DNA of 64,000 nucleotides from Durusdinium trenchii (lineage: Eukaryota; Sar; Dinophyceae; Suessiales; Symbiodiniaceae): assembly GCA_963970005.1 (NCBI GenBank), contig CAXAMN010021984.1, positions 363,269 to 427,268 on the forward strand. Reading direction: 5' to 3'. Every line of letters starts with the position of its first letter. Positions within the stretch are counted from its first letter, which is position 1. Under the pieces are notes generated by a model, which was not told the origin of the DNA, made no database searches, and was given only the letters and a program-made list of their open reading frames with translations. This document shows positions 33,897-45,084 of this stretch, piece by piece. The position numbers and the translations under genes were made by a program.

Positions 33897-33954
33897 TTTA
33901 TATATATATATATATGTGCACAATATATTATAACCGCACATATATATATATATA
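33897..33954. repeat. AT microsatellites
   Basis: Two (AT)n tracts separated by about 25 bases. A further (AT)n tract lies at 33418-33435. Confidence 0.9.
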
Positions 33955-35449
33955 ATGAGATTGCTTGACTTTTGCATTGCGGTAGAAGTTTCATCAAATT
34001 GAATTATATAGAAGGAGAAGCGGAGCTGCAACACAATTGACTCGGAGCAATAGTTGTCTCCCTACATGTCATTCGGCAAGCCTCAAGCGGACGTTCTTGG
34101 GATGGCATTTCCATGCTATGTGACATTGGCATTATACTCATTAGGATCCTGACTGGTAGACCCGGTCTGCTTGACAGGACGATTGCTTCTGTCCATCATT
34201 GAATGAATGCCTCCTAATTTTACTAATGTCCTTCATTTGTGAGTCTTTCTTCAATCCTGCAAGCCTTCCCAGCGCTTAGATTCGGAAAGGTGTCATGCAC
34301 AGCACAGTGCCTGAAATACTGCCCAGCCTTTGGTTTCATCACAGGGGTGACTTGCCAAAGCTCGACCGTCAAGAAGTTCTTCACCACGAAGCAGTCCTTC
34401 GGAGTCTACCTTCCGACACTCAGCACAGAGCTCCGAAAAAGGTCATGGCGACACATACGCCAACTTGGGATTTAGTGAGGAAAAGCCGATAGGCCTTGGT
34501 GCGATACAACATCTAATAACATATATTTTGCAAATGATTGCTGAATGCTGATCAAAACAGGGTTCGGTTCGATTTGCACGGCTTTTGAGCGCTCAATCTG
34601 AGGAAAGGTGCAACTGTTAGCCAGCTAAGCCCGCCGATGCCCGCTTTGAACAGCGGTGGCCCGTTCTTTGCGGGCAGATTTGAAGCACTGTACCGAATGA
34701 GAGATGGGCAAAGACCAGCAAACAGTCGACAATTGCTCAGGTGGAAGCAATTTACATATTTGATTTCTTGATTGCTTCCTTTGCTATCTAGCTGAATCTA
34801 GCTGACTCTTCAAGTAGCTCAGTCTGCTCAGGAATGCTGCTTCAGGTTTCCTGTCCTCAGCAGTTTGATGTCCTTGGCACATTTCACTATGCCAGGATGG
34901 GTGCTGGGAAGACACCTTCCAGCTGAGGCTGGCTGACAAGTTATCTATTGGCATGTCGCAAGGCAAAGAGCTTGGAACATGTGTGAAGGGGGTGCATGGC
35001 AAAGCCATGCGTTAGATTGCATTAGGAATATTGAAGTTCAACTTGCACCCGCAGCATTTTCAAGGGAATCGCACTTGTAAACAGTATACATGGCCATGCT
35101 GATTTTACATTATTGATAATTGCAGTCATTGAATCAGGCTTGATCTTGATCAATCAAGTGTCGTTCACGGCCTCCATGTAGTACAAAACAAGCATTGTAC
35201 GGGTTCCTTGCTGCATATTCCAGGCGCGAGTGCTTTGCCAGCGCCAAGGGCGTGACATCCAGGTGATGCAAGAAACAGCCTGCATCTCAATCTTGCAACG
35301 TGGTCCACGTCAAGAGATAACAAGCAGTCCTAAGCGGTCCTTGTACAATTGATGTGTGACACCAGTTGCGAAACGCAACATCATCTCTAGCAATCTAGCA
35401 TGAATCATCGCTTTTGTCCATCGACCAACGCCCTGCTGATACTTCTCAG
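33955..35449. other. Spacer, nothing firm
   Basis: Two overlapping plus frames are open at 34260-34490 (one reads FGKVSCTAQCLKYCPAFGFI) after an AAG acceptor-like site; I cannot choose between them. Otherwise nothing. Confidence 0.35.
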
Positions 35450-35590
35450 CATCAGGACGTGGTGCCCGAGGAGATCACCGTGTCCGACTTTCGAGGGCCT
35501 CGAAGCTTCTACATGTCCCACAGCTGCAGATTCTGCACGACCAAGGGGATTGATGAGGGGAAGGCTTTTGACCAGACGGATGGGCTTTAG
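35450..35590 (+). CDS. Possible exon, Cys pair
   Basis: After ACTTCTCAG the frame reads HQDVVPEEITVSDFRGPRSF, then YMSHSCRFCTTKGIDEGKAF and ends at TAG 35588-35590. The upstream frame is closed by a stop, which supports the acceptor. A CxxC pair is present, but no zinc-finger family can be named. Confidence 0.35.
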   Translation, partial: HQDVVPEEITVSDFRGPRSFYMSHSCRFCTTKGIDEGKAFDQTDGL

Positions 35591-36205
35591 AGCCTTTCTT
35601 CGTGACTGATCTTGCAAAAGCCATTCGTTGACGGCTTAAAATAGAAAACCTCGACGTTCTGTGCAATTTCACACAGCCTCGCAATTTACTGTAGGAAGAA
35701 AAATGGTTGCACAAAATTCCGGACATGACATCCGAGATCACCCACTAGTACTGAAACCTTTATGGGACGGGTGCCAGGTTGAATGTTGGACCCCAGCCAT
35801 CCCTGTCGTAAGTCTCAGGTTCAAAAGGCCCTGTGCAGTTTGAAAGGCAAAAAAGGGTATTACTGTGCACTTGAATTCGAAGTCCTGGCATGGCTGATCA
35901 CACTTCAGGCGCTTTACGGATGAGCAATGTGCTATCGTTCTCCGCTTCATGCGGTACGCTGACTGCTTCGCTGCGATGGGTGGAAGCCGGGTGCAGTGCT
36001 AGTCACGTAGTCAGCGGGCAGCAGCCCAGAAGTTGCGCTTCTTTTTCCCATTGCAAACTGTGTGACCATAGGCTTAAAGATTGCTTGAACACCCGAACAC
36101 CCCTAGCACACTGTACAGAGTTGTATTTGCAGACAGCGAACTCTGAACAGCATAATTATATTCACTTGCGTTCCTTTATGGTCCTTTCGATTTTAGGTTT
36201 TTCAG

Positions 36206-36375
36206 GTTGGCTTAGTTCTTCTCCGAATCAACGAGCCCCGGAACCCATGGAAACTGTGAGCCACGCAGCCAGGTCATTTTTCAAGAATCCAGAGAATCAG
36301 AAGCGCTTGGACGAGTTTGAAGCCAGTGCCAAAGGCAGTGGTCACGACTACAGAGCCCGGCGCCCAGTGGAATGA
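36206..36375 (+). CDS. Unknown protein, terminal exon
   Basis: Acceptor GGTTTTTCAG, then WLSSSPNQRAPEPMETVSHA, ARSFFKNPENQKRLDEFEAS and AKGSGHDYRARRPVE followed by TGA. Charged and helical. It could belong with the exon at 35450, though the phases do not connect directly. No family. Confidence 0.4.
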
Positions 36376-39129
36376 CCGGGCCTGTTCATGGGGATTTCCG
36401 TTTTCCTTGTCCTCCTCCGCGTTCTTCTCCACCCTCCAGTACCACCAAAGGCCCAAGCAATCCGACATCAAGTCGGCCGGTAGGTAGCTCAAAAAGTCCC
36501 TGAAGCGCCAAGACTCAGGCATCCTTTGTCCTCACCTCGTCGTGCCAAGTGGTGCATACAAAGTATATGGTCATACTTTCACACCTACTGAATCTACTGG
36601 TCACCTCGCTTGGAGCTTCCGAGACTGGGAACGCAACAGGAATCTGGACACTCCTGACCATGTAGACAATGTAGACCTTTGCCCCACCCAGACAAGCATC
36701 CCATCCATTGGATGCTCTTCATAAAGCCCAGCACTTGACTTGCTCCAAGGCTCAGCTGGTTCAGTTGCTAGCACATGAAGTTTATCCAAGGAGTTGGCTG
36801 GGCCTGAAACCAGGATGTGCTATGCCCCACCGAAATCAACCGTCCACAGAAACTCACCTCCAGCAAGTTGTGGGCTCTACTCACATTCAGTCACGTTGCA
36901 CTATTCGAAGTCTTCTGGAATTCGAGTGCAGTGTTGATTTTCGGCCTGCATTTTGCATTGTCGAAATTCCATGGGCAGGATCTATCAGAAGCTGCACGTG
37001 CCCGTCATGGATGACTTGGACGGACCCAAGCTCATGCATGGCTGCTCAAAGTGGGGTCAGCTATGGACAGCCCAAAATCATACCAGTCTGTCAGAAGCAT
37101 GCGAGAAAGCACAATCAGCTTGCAGCATGGCCAAGGCTGGAAGCTATGTCCAATGTCTCCTCCAGCAACCTGCAGGCTGAAGCTGAGGGCAACCAGGGCG
37201 AGTCAGGGATTCGAGTCAGCTTTGAAAGATTATTACATATTGCACTTTGTTAGCAGCTTGACCAGATCGGCACTATCATTTTGATCTTTCGGTCTTGCGC
37301 AATCAAGTGGCAAGAGTGTTGCAACTTCTCCAACTTTTGCCCTGTCTGAATGCAGAGAAGGATAACTCAAGACTCAAGCACTCAAGCTGTCAATCACAAT
37401 GTTCACCTTGCATGAACGGCGTCAAACTGCATCCGTTTGCCGCTTAAAGCAAGGTGGTGGAGCTTTGGCTAGAGGTGGAGCTGCTTATGCGGAACCAGGC
37501 ATCGATCTATCCATTTGAGACATTTCCAATTTCGGTGAGATGTCCTTTCGCTGCGGAGATTGAAGGACAAGAAATGTCGGTGATGGAAAGTGTAGCAAAG
37601 ATCAGAGGATTGATGGCTGACCTGCTTCTCCTCCTACACAGAATCTTGAAATGTTGGAAATCAACAGCTGATGGCACAGTGAGGATTGCAGGTCTGCACG
37701 AATCCATCAGCGTCCATGTCTGGATTATAAGATTGATTGGCATGACGACAAAGTGACATGCGCCCGCCACTGTCTGCAAGCTCCAAGCCTTGAACTACAG
37801 CGGCCAAACTGACTGAGGCATCAGCTCAAAGTGCTATTCAGGCTGTGCAATTCTTCCGCAACCAGGCGCGTTGCCGAGATGGAAGGGGGTTGGAGGTGCA
37901 ATACGGAAACAAGCCAACAGAGTCAAGTACCAGCAGTCAGGGTTTCGAGTACGGCCAGCCAAACCAAAGAAGTTTGTTGGTAAATGTTCGTAAGGTGAAC
38001 ATAGAGCGTCCACTACAAGCCGATGTGTGGAAAGTGGCATAGAATGTCAGAAAAGCTTTGCAGGTATTGATGGCAGCAGATGTGTGGATGCATGGCTGGG
38101 GTCATCCTAATTGTTATGTCTTATTAATTGAAAGGGGATAGGATGACCCATGAATGATCCACATCAAAGTTTGTAAAGGAATTGCTATTGTAAATTTGAT
38201 GTGGAGAAATGTATGCAGAACACCATATTGTTTTACTTTTTTCATCTTTTTTCTTACTTAAAATTGGTGTTCTGGAATATGTTTGAGCCTTTATGAAACT
38301 ATATACTTCTAGTTACTAGTTTTTATCGCATTCCAACGCGATTTGGACTGGGACACTAGTCACTAGCCCTAGGCCCTAGTCAATTGGCTCAATCAAATGC
38401 AACATGCATGCCGAGCCGTTCCCCAACTGATCCCATAATGTCAGCCGTTTCAAGATGGTCCAGCCAGGCCAACAAGTCGCAGGGAATTACAAAGGTCATC
38501 GAACAGCCATCTTACGACGGGGCCCTGGCATCAGCAAGAGGAAGGGGTTACTCGTGGCATGTTTACATTTTTTTTTGCTAGGTTGGAGGCTATTGCTATT
38601 GGGTTGGAGGCCATCCCTCGCCCTTAGCAGACCATTGCTTATTGAAGACAAATCTCCAAGGATCACTATAGATGGGCCCACCGAAAGATGGCTGACCCTG
38701 TGTGCACATTTGCGCAGTTCGTGCCTCTCCTGCGGCATCGGCGGCTGCTGTACTGAGGAACATATCCGTGACGCTGTGCAGATCATGAGACAAGTTGGGC
38801 CGTCGCGAAGCTGAATTCAGAACGGATGCGGGAGGAGGATCAAAAGTTGGCAGGGCGAGTGATAACAATTCTTAAAATCAAATATCAGAAACGGATACAT
38901 CAGGATATACATCGCCAGAGGAGCATGTCCAACAAATCCTGCTCCGGGCAATGCTGAGGAGCATCAGTGGAGCAATAGTGCAGGCATTTCCGGGAGCTGC
39001 AGGGGGACTGAGGAGGAAGGCCGCGAGATGGGCCCAGTGTGTCGGACAAAGCCCTGAAGATTCACTTTTCAATGCCAAGTCCTTGCCACTCGACATTCGG
39101 TTGTCGTTGCAACCCACGCGGGTGAGTGG
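36376..39129. other. Spacer with repeat fragments
   Basis: Open frames at 36708-37250, 37454-37756 and 37830-38040 look partly protein-like but overlap other open frames and show no family. Repeat copies: GGTTGGAGGCTATTGCTATT at about 38577-38632 and CTAGT-rich fragments at 38310-38385. Confidence 0.35.
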
Positions 39130-39318
39130 TTGGATGCTGCAACAACCATAGCATTCATAGAGTTCATAGTCAGTCTTGTAGTTCTAGAGTCGATTTGCTC
39201 CCAGATCGGCCAGGCCTGGATGGACAAGGACACTTCCACGGAGTGTTCCACGGAAAGCAAAGCAGAGCCCGACCCAAGAGACGCCGAAGGAGGTGAAAAA
39301 ACGCCGAAGGGTCGTTGA
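39130..39318 (+). CDS. Possible terminal exon with hydrophobic helix
   Basis: The frame reads TIAFIEFIVSLVVLESICSQ, then IGQAWMDKDTSTECSTESKA and a Lys/Glu/Gly-rich end (DAEGGEKTPKGR) before TGA. One possible membrane helix. No good acceptor is visible next to the start, so the left limit is uncertain. Confidence 0.25.
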   Translation: MDAATTIAFIEFIVSLVVLESICSQIGQAWMDKDTSTECSTESKAEPDPRDAEGGEKTPKGR

Positions 39319-39785
39319 GACACGCGACTGGATGGATTGGGTGACTGACTTGTTGACTTGTTGTGCGTTCTCTTGTCACAGGCGATGTTTTATTGCAGGT
39401 GCTTTGCAAAGGAGATCATTTTGAAGACGAGATGTAAAATTTGTTGAGGACGCCTGTGGTATACACACATGTATGTATATTCATGTGAATCCTCTTTCTC
39501 TTACATACCTGCGCCAAAAGCGATACGCTTGTGACTCGTGCATGCATTAATTACAAATTGGCAAGGCAGCAGCCTGCCTCGCTTCAGAACAGAAATCAGG
39601 ACCCATCGCAACAGAAAGATCAAATTGTCCAACAAGAAGAGTAGCAGCCTCATCAAACAATGCCGGAACAGGCCCGGGCATCATCTGAAGGAGACTGTGC
39701 TGCCACAAAGATCTCCGCCAGGACCCGGCAGAGGTCGCCCGGATATCCTTTCAGGCGACCATGTTCATCACGTCCAATGCTCGTG

Positions 39786-39909
39786 CACTAGGAACAAGAG
39801 GCTACAAGTGCCAAAGGGCATCGCTACTATAGCAGCAAGGGCCTAGTAACAAGAAGCTACTAGTAGCTCCTGGCCATACTAATTACTGGGAACAAGAAGC
39901 TACTTCAGG
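39786..39909. repeat. TACTAG-family repeat
   Basis: GGGCATCGCTACTATAGCAG, AACAAGAAGCTACTAGTAGC and a degenerate further unit. Confidence 0.85.
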
Positions 39910-40408
39910 CAAAGAAGTGGTGCGACCTTTCCAAAGACGTTCAACCGCCTCAGGCGCATTGGCAACCAAAAAGTCAATCGGCTTAGCCGAGACCGCGCCA
40001 AAATGACTCTGCTGTATGCGGACTCTCTGGCATCCAACAAACCGCAGGAAGGTCTTGACCAGATCCAGGAGCCAAATGGAAGGGTACTCAAAATGGTGTT
40101 CTGGCTGTGAAGGATTTTCGATGATCGCAGTAGCTCTAGTCGAAAAGAGACCCCAAGCAGGAGATCGCCAATCGAGGCGTAATCAGCCTACGGCAATCCA
40201 AGTGGACGTGCACGGCTGTGAAGCGGTCGCACACCTGTTCTAGATGAGTCAACCTCCCTCGCGGGACCATGTCTACGAGGAAGTCCCTCCGCACTCCAGA
40301 TTTCAACGCTCGTGCTAAAGAGGAAACGTCTCAGCACGATTGCCCCAATGTAGATCATAGAAAAAAGCATGGTGTTCAAAGTCATTCGCCCGTCTTGCTG
40401 AGCGAAAA

Positions 40409-41150
40409 CTATTGATGCATACTGTACTGCAGCTGGGAGCGAGACCCTGAAAACAGTCAAACCAAGTGCCTCATGCGCAAACAAGGGAGTATATAAATGT
40501 ATCAGCTTCAACTGCAACCGGAACATCACTGCCCAGAAACCACTCACCAGAAGCCTTCTTGAAGCAAAGACCTGCAAAGACCACAAGTGAGGATAATGGC
40601 AATGTTTCATCGCCTGAAATCACACCGAGCCACAATCGAAAACAGGCACCAATCTCGTCATGGTAGAGGAAGAAAGAGTGCCGGACCGTCCTCAGAAGCT
40701 CAAGCAAATGAAGGCCGTCACTAGCTCTGTGAACACAATCAGTCCATGCCGCCTGTAGAGAGCACGACACGCCGCCAGTCGTTGCACATGATTCAGCAAG
40801 TCAGTGGGCTGTGAATGGAGCTTGAGACAAAACTCACACTGCCGTCACTGCCGTCCAGAAACATACTGCATGAACGTGCCTGTCGTAGTCCATCATGCTT
40901 CTTAAAAGCATGAACATGAACAGCAGGATCCGCTCGCCTAGCAAAAGCACGACTGCAGCAAAGGCAGTAGTGAGAGAAGGCTTCCAGCACGTCTTTGAGG
41001 CCTCTGCAGGTCCAGGCCAGCTTGAAGCATCGCTTCCATGATGTGACAATGCCACCTTTGCCACTCACTCTCAACACGTAGAGCAGAAAGATGCCTATTC
41101 CGAGCCCTTCTAATCGACCTCCTCCAGCTAGCAGGGCTTTCCTGGACCAG
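40409..41150 (-). CDS. Unknown membrane protein, minus strand, last 4 exons
   Basis: Minus-strand exons 41150-41069, 41003-40838, 40726-40548 and 40446-40409 (stop TAG). Acceptors are TTTTTGCAG, GACCTGCAG, GTTCACAG and GTTTTCAG; the donors are GTGAGTGG, GTGAGTTT and GTGAGTGG, all canonical, and all phases agree. The protein runs LVQESPASWRRSIRRARNRH, then a hydrophobic stretch LTTAFAAVVLLLGERILLFM with FMLL, RHVHAVCFWTAVTAVASDG, then HHLL-like helix text (GLHLLELLRTVRHSFFLYHD), a second hydrophobic stretch LPLSSLVVFAGLCF and a short polar end. I do not recognise it. It is notable for having only GT donors, unlike the plus-strand genes, and for pointing against the array. Confidence 0.5.
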
Positions 41151-42625
41151 CTGCAAAAATGACCCACGAGTCTTGGTATTGAGACAAGCGAAAGATCACG
41201 TCATTTGTGGATTTGTAGGCTAGGAAGCAGGAAGCATACTGTAGATTGATTCGGTTCGCTTTCAAGACCTGCAACGAAACCGTTGAACTGACCATTTTAG
41301 GTAACCTGTGCATGAGGGCGTGTACCAAAATTCATGGCATATCATGGCGCCCTCGCTCGATATAAGTGCCAAAGAGCCTTCCACTGTAGACACTGCTGTG
41401 GTTGTTGTGTCACGTTGCAGTTATTTAGGCTCAAGATTGTGTTTGGTGTACCCGGTGAGTCTCACCTGCATGTCAGCTGAGAGCCCTCCATTCCTGAGAA
41501 AATGGGCCGAGGAGCATGAGCGTCTCTGGATGCAGATAACCATAGATAACCCTCTATATATGTACAGTATATATCCCCAAGGCACGCCGAGAAGAACATC
41601 CATCTACACTGGACCGACCACTCAAGCTATTCATTTTGTTGTATTATATATATATTATATACGTATAAATAAATAAATATATATATATACATACACAGAT
41701 GCACATTTCTTTACTTATGTGCATACATGTAGAGGAGCCACATATTATGATTGTTCCCAACTAAGCTCCAAGATGCTGGAGCACATCATTATCAAGAAAG
41801 TGCAATCACACTATAGGCATTCCGACATTCTCATGCATATGTACGAGTTCTACACACCGCCCCCGCGATTGGGGGCGAGGTTTTCGTGTCACTCTTCTGA
41901 AAGTCTGACAGCTTGACGCCATGGACTCCACACGCGCCATCATCGCCCTTTGGCGTCTTTGTGTGCCAGCCGGCCTTGGCCCGCAGGTGCTTTTTACTTT
42001 CGGGAACCCATGATATGAACCGGGGGTTTCTGAAAATGCAACGGGAGGGTCGCAAGCTTGTTCCTGGTTCTGTTTTGGGACAGCAGTGCCGTGTGAGACA
42101 GTGCGAAGAGCAGGTGGCACCCAACTGGCTCAAAGGAAGGTAGAAGAGTTGCACCAGAGATAGTGCAATGTCAGGTTGGTGGAGATGGTGCAATCCCGGT
42201 GGACGTGCTGAAGGCTGGGAACTGCTACCAGCCTCATTGCCCTGTGCCAACTTGTCAGCAAATAGAATCTCCCAGGTCGTGCTCGAACGCGAGTTGGAGG
42301 GCCATTTAGGAGACTTTGGTCAAAACTCTGCAGACGAGATCCTGCTTTCGACTCAGCCATCGATATGACACCAATGATCCATGGCCTTGACACCGACTTG
42401 TGCTAAAGTCATGATTTGCAAACTCAGGCAAACCTACATGCAACCGGACGCCGACGGGGTGGTTGGCTTTCTGCAGTTCTGGAAAGGAATGGAGGACAGT
42501 GTTTGAACACAGTCTCCTGATGTTATTTGTTTGTTTTCATTGGGCACTTTGCATCGCCAGCTTTGAATTTTACGGCGGCCATTGCTACTAGGGTAGGTGG
42601 ATCAAGTCCATCACATCCATCGCAG
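41151..42625. other. Spacer with AT tracts
   Basis: AT microsatellite at 41640-41696. A short frame near 41480-41540 (SPPFLRKWAEEHERLW) looks coding but is isolated. A TACTAG fragment (GCCATTGCTACTAGGG) lies at 42581-42596. Confidence 0.4.
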
Positions 42626-43649
42626 GAGATCCTCCGTGCCCGGGGCACCATGCGAACCTACGCGCTGACGCCGGCACAGAAGGAAGCCATCGCAGGCTTT
42701 CGCTACTCGGCGTTTGACATCATTTTGCACCAAGCATGTCGCACGGCAGTCTCATGCTGCAAGGGAGGATTGCTCATGAAATGTGATGAATCCTCCAGGA
42801 TTGAGCCCCTTATATAATTAGATCCCAACAGCTGAGGCTTTCTGCGGACTTGCTTGCTGGATATGGCAGCACGGCAGATCTCCCAGGGCCGCTCTTCCTT
42901 CAGTGTGCGCGAGCTGAGGCTGAGATCACATTTATAAACCTAGCATGCAGTTTTGAATTCTACAATGTCCACCATCAAACCAAACATCACAAATAAGTAT
43001 CGTGAATTTGGTTCGTTTCAGCTCAACAAAAGCTAAAGATGTTCGGCTTCAAGCATTTCTTTTTTCAGAAGCTTCCATTTGGAATTGGCTGCGGCCCTGT
43101 TGGTGAGATATTTCATGGACCGCACCATTGAGCTCACCGGCTTGGAGGGGCAAGACTTCTGGCGCCCGGACACCCAGCGGTCAGCGGTCGGTCGCGCAGC
43201 GACCGAGCCCGTCGCGGCCGCTGGTGGCTCACCGTGAGGTCAAAGAGCGACGCAGCTACCGGAAGACCCCGAAATGCTGGTCACTGGTGAGGAAGTGGCT
43301 TCTGCCTTGTCCGCTTCTTCAGTGGCTGGTGATTCAAGAACATTTGACTGAAAAGTGGTTAATGTTGCCATGACCTATGATCCCATCGAAGGCTCACATG
43401 GTTGGAGGAGTTGGTGGGGGAAGGCGCCGGATTTTGAAATTAGAACGATCAAGCAGTCAGGTTTGAGCTACTCTTTTGATTCAAAGCTCAAAAAGTTTTT
43501 GTTTGTCTTGAGGACCAGGTGAGGATGAGGAAGAAGAGGAGGACAGTTCCAAGATGGACATGATTCTTGAGCTGCCATTGTGCCATGCTTTGGTGACACA
43601 GGACTCGGCGGCAGAGGACGATGAGGCCCTAAAAGCATCTAGAATCTAA
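42626..43649 (+). CDS. Unknown protein, acidic C-terminus
   Basis: Three exons recognised by frame and splice sites: 42626-42733 (after CATCGCAG; ILRARGTMRTYALTPAQKEA then FRYSAFDIILHQ, GC donor), 43069-43233 (after TTTTTTCAG; SFHLELAAALLVRYFMDRTI then GLEGQDFWRPDTQ, GTGAGG donor) and 43519-43649 (after GACCAG; GEDEEEEEDSSKMDMILELP, ending DDEALKASRI then TAA). The phases show that at least one more small exon is missing at each junction. Composition is convincing; the family is not recognised. Confidence 0.45.
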
Positions 43650-45084
43650 AACATTCTTGTGTCGATCAATTCTAATCCAGGTCGAGCGATTGCGCTTATG
43701 TAGCTGTGCATATAAATATATATATATATATGTGTATATATATATATATACATATCAAACAACACACATGTGTATGTACAGTATATTATACTGTATATCT
43801 ACTGTATATACGCATGCACATCATGTTTGCCAGTGTCGTGTTGCCTATTTGGTTGGGCCATGGGAGTGAGACGCGTATCACATCCACAGTTTAGATGTTG
43901 CAGGTGTTCCACAGTTGCGCTTGGACATTTTGAGCTCCCGTGCACGTCGCACTGCCAGGAGGAGCCTGAAAGAGAGGCCGCATGGTTTGCCTCGGACGGG
44001 TTTTGTTTCCACTATCTAAACACCTAGGACCTAGGTTCGGCTGTGAATGCTGTTTGGGTGCGAGCGGGCTCGCACGTTCGCTGTGTGTGAAATCATTCTT
44101 TTTCATAAACATTGCATTCTCAGTGGAAGAAACGGAATAGAAACAGCGCCAGGCCTCCGTACTGGTGCCAACCCCCAGCAGCACCGGTCGGGCTGGGGCT
44201 GGCCGTTGGGCCACCCACCAGTGCGGTCCTCATGTTTGTTAGCACTGTTTATGGAGAAGAAGCTCCGGCTTCAGATTGCTTCATCTCTCACGCACTGGAG
44301 CCATTTTCAGCTGAACAGGAACAAAGCAGTTCCCAAGTCAGAACAAGTCTGTGTGGCTCAGCTTGCACCACACATAGAACATTAACAGCAGCTCCTCATT
44401 TACCTCAGTTGCAGCCTGCAGCCCTAGAGTCCTGGAGGTAGTAGTCCGGACTTGCAACCACAAAAGCACAGCAGTAGAACCGGTCAATCACCCCAGCAGA
44501 CCCAAGCTACTTGTGGCTACGAGGCTTGTCCTTATGTAACTCAAATGGCATAGTGACAGCAGATTCGCTACGTTCGTGACGATTTGTGCTGGATGGTTCC
44601 ACCATGTTTGATGGAAGCATCTCGGAGACCAAGGCGTGGAGACGAGCTCCATTTTCCATCATGAAGTCCACATCACAAATTGCGGTGGTTCTTCATGGTT
44701 TTCTAATCCGTTTTTCACAGGTTTGAGCGCCGAATCTTGTAGGTTCCTGGGTTCTGGACGGGAAAGGCTACATTGACAGTCCAATACATCTTATCAAGAT
44801 CAATGGCCCAGCTTCGAGCGCGTCATCCCACTTCCTGCTTCGAGCATGTATGAGATATTATGAATCATGCCATGGGATCTACTATGAGGTATGCTATGAG
44901 CATGTACCTATGAGCATATGTACCGTACATGCTTCCATTCGAGGCCATTGCTCTTAGTTCGGAGACCATTGCTATTAGGTTAGAGTAAAGCCTATATGTA
45001 TATATCGCATATATATATACATATATTGTATTATTTTTTATTTTTTTTACCTTTACGTCCTGCGGTGTCCCACGTCGCCTCCAG
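43650..45084. other. Spacer with AT tracts and repeat
   Basis: AT microsatellites at 43710-43753 and 45000-45047. A diverged GAGGCCATTGCTCTTAG repeat lies at 44935-44985. Frames at 44110-44440 are open in two phases and are not assigned. Confidence 0.4.

Noticed and set aside
38385-38396. TTGGCTCAA, part of the dinoflagellate spliced-leader sequence
   Set aside because: Only nine bases of the 22-base leader; a full or relict leader was looked for and not seen anywhere in the window.
40793-41167. Minus-strand frame with a C2H2-like pattern (CLCCSRAFARRADPAVHVHA)
   Set aside because: The exon at 40838-41003 fits its neighbours in phase only in a different frame, which encodes a membrane helix; the finger pattern is probably chance.
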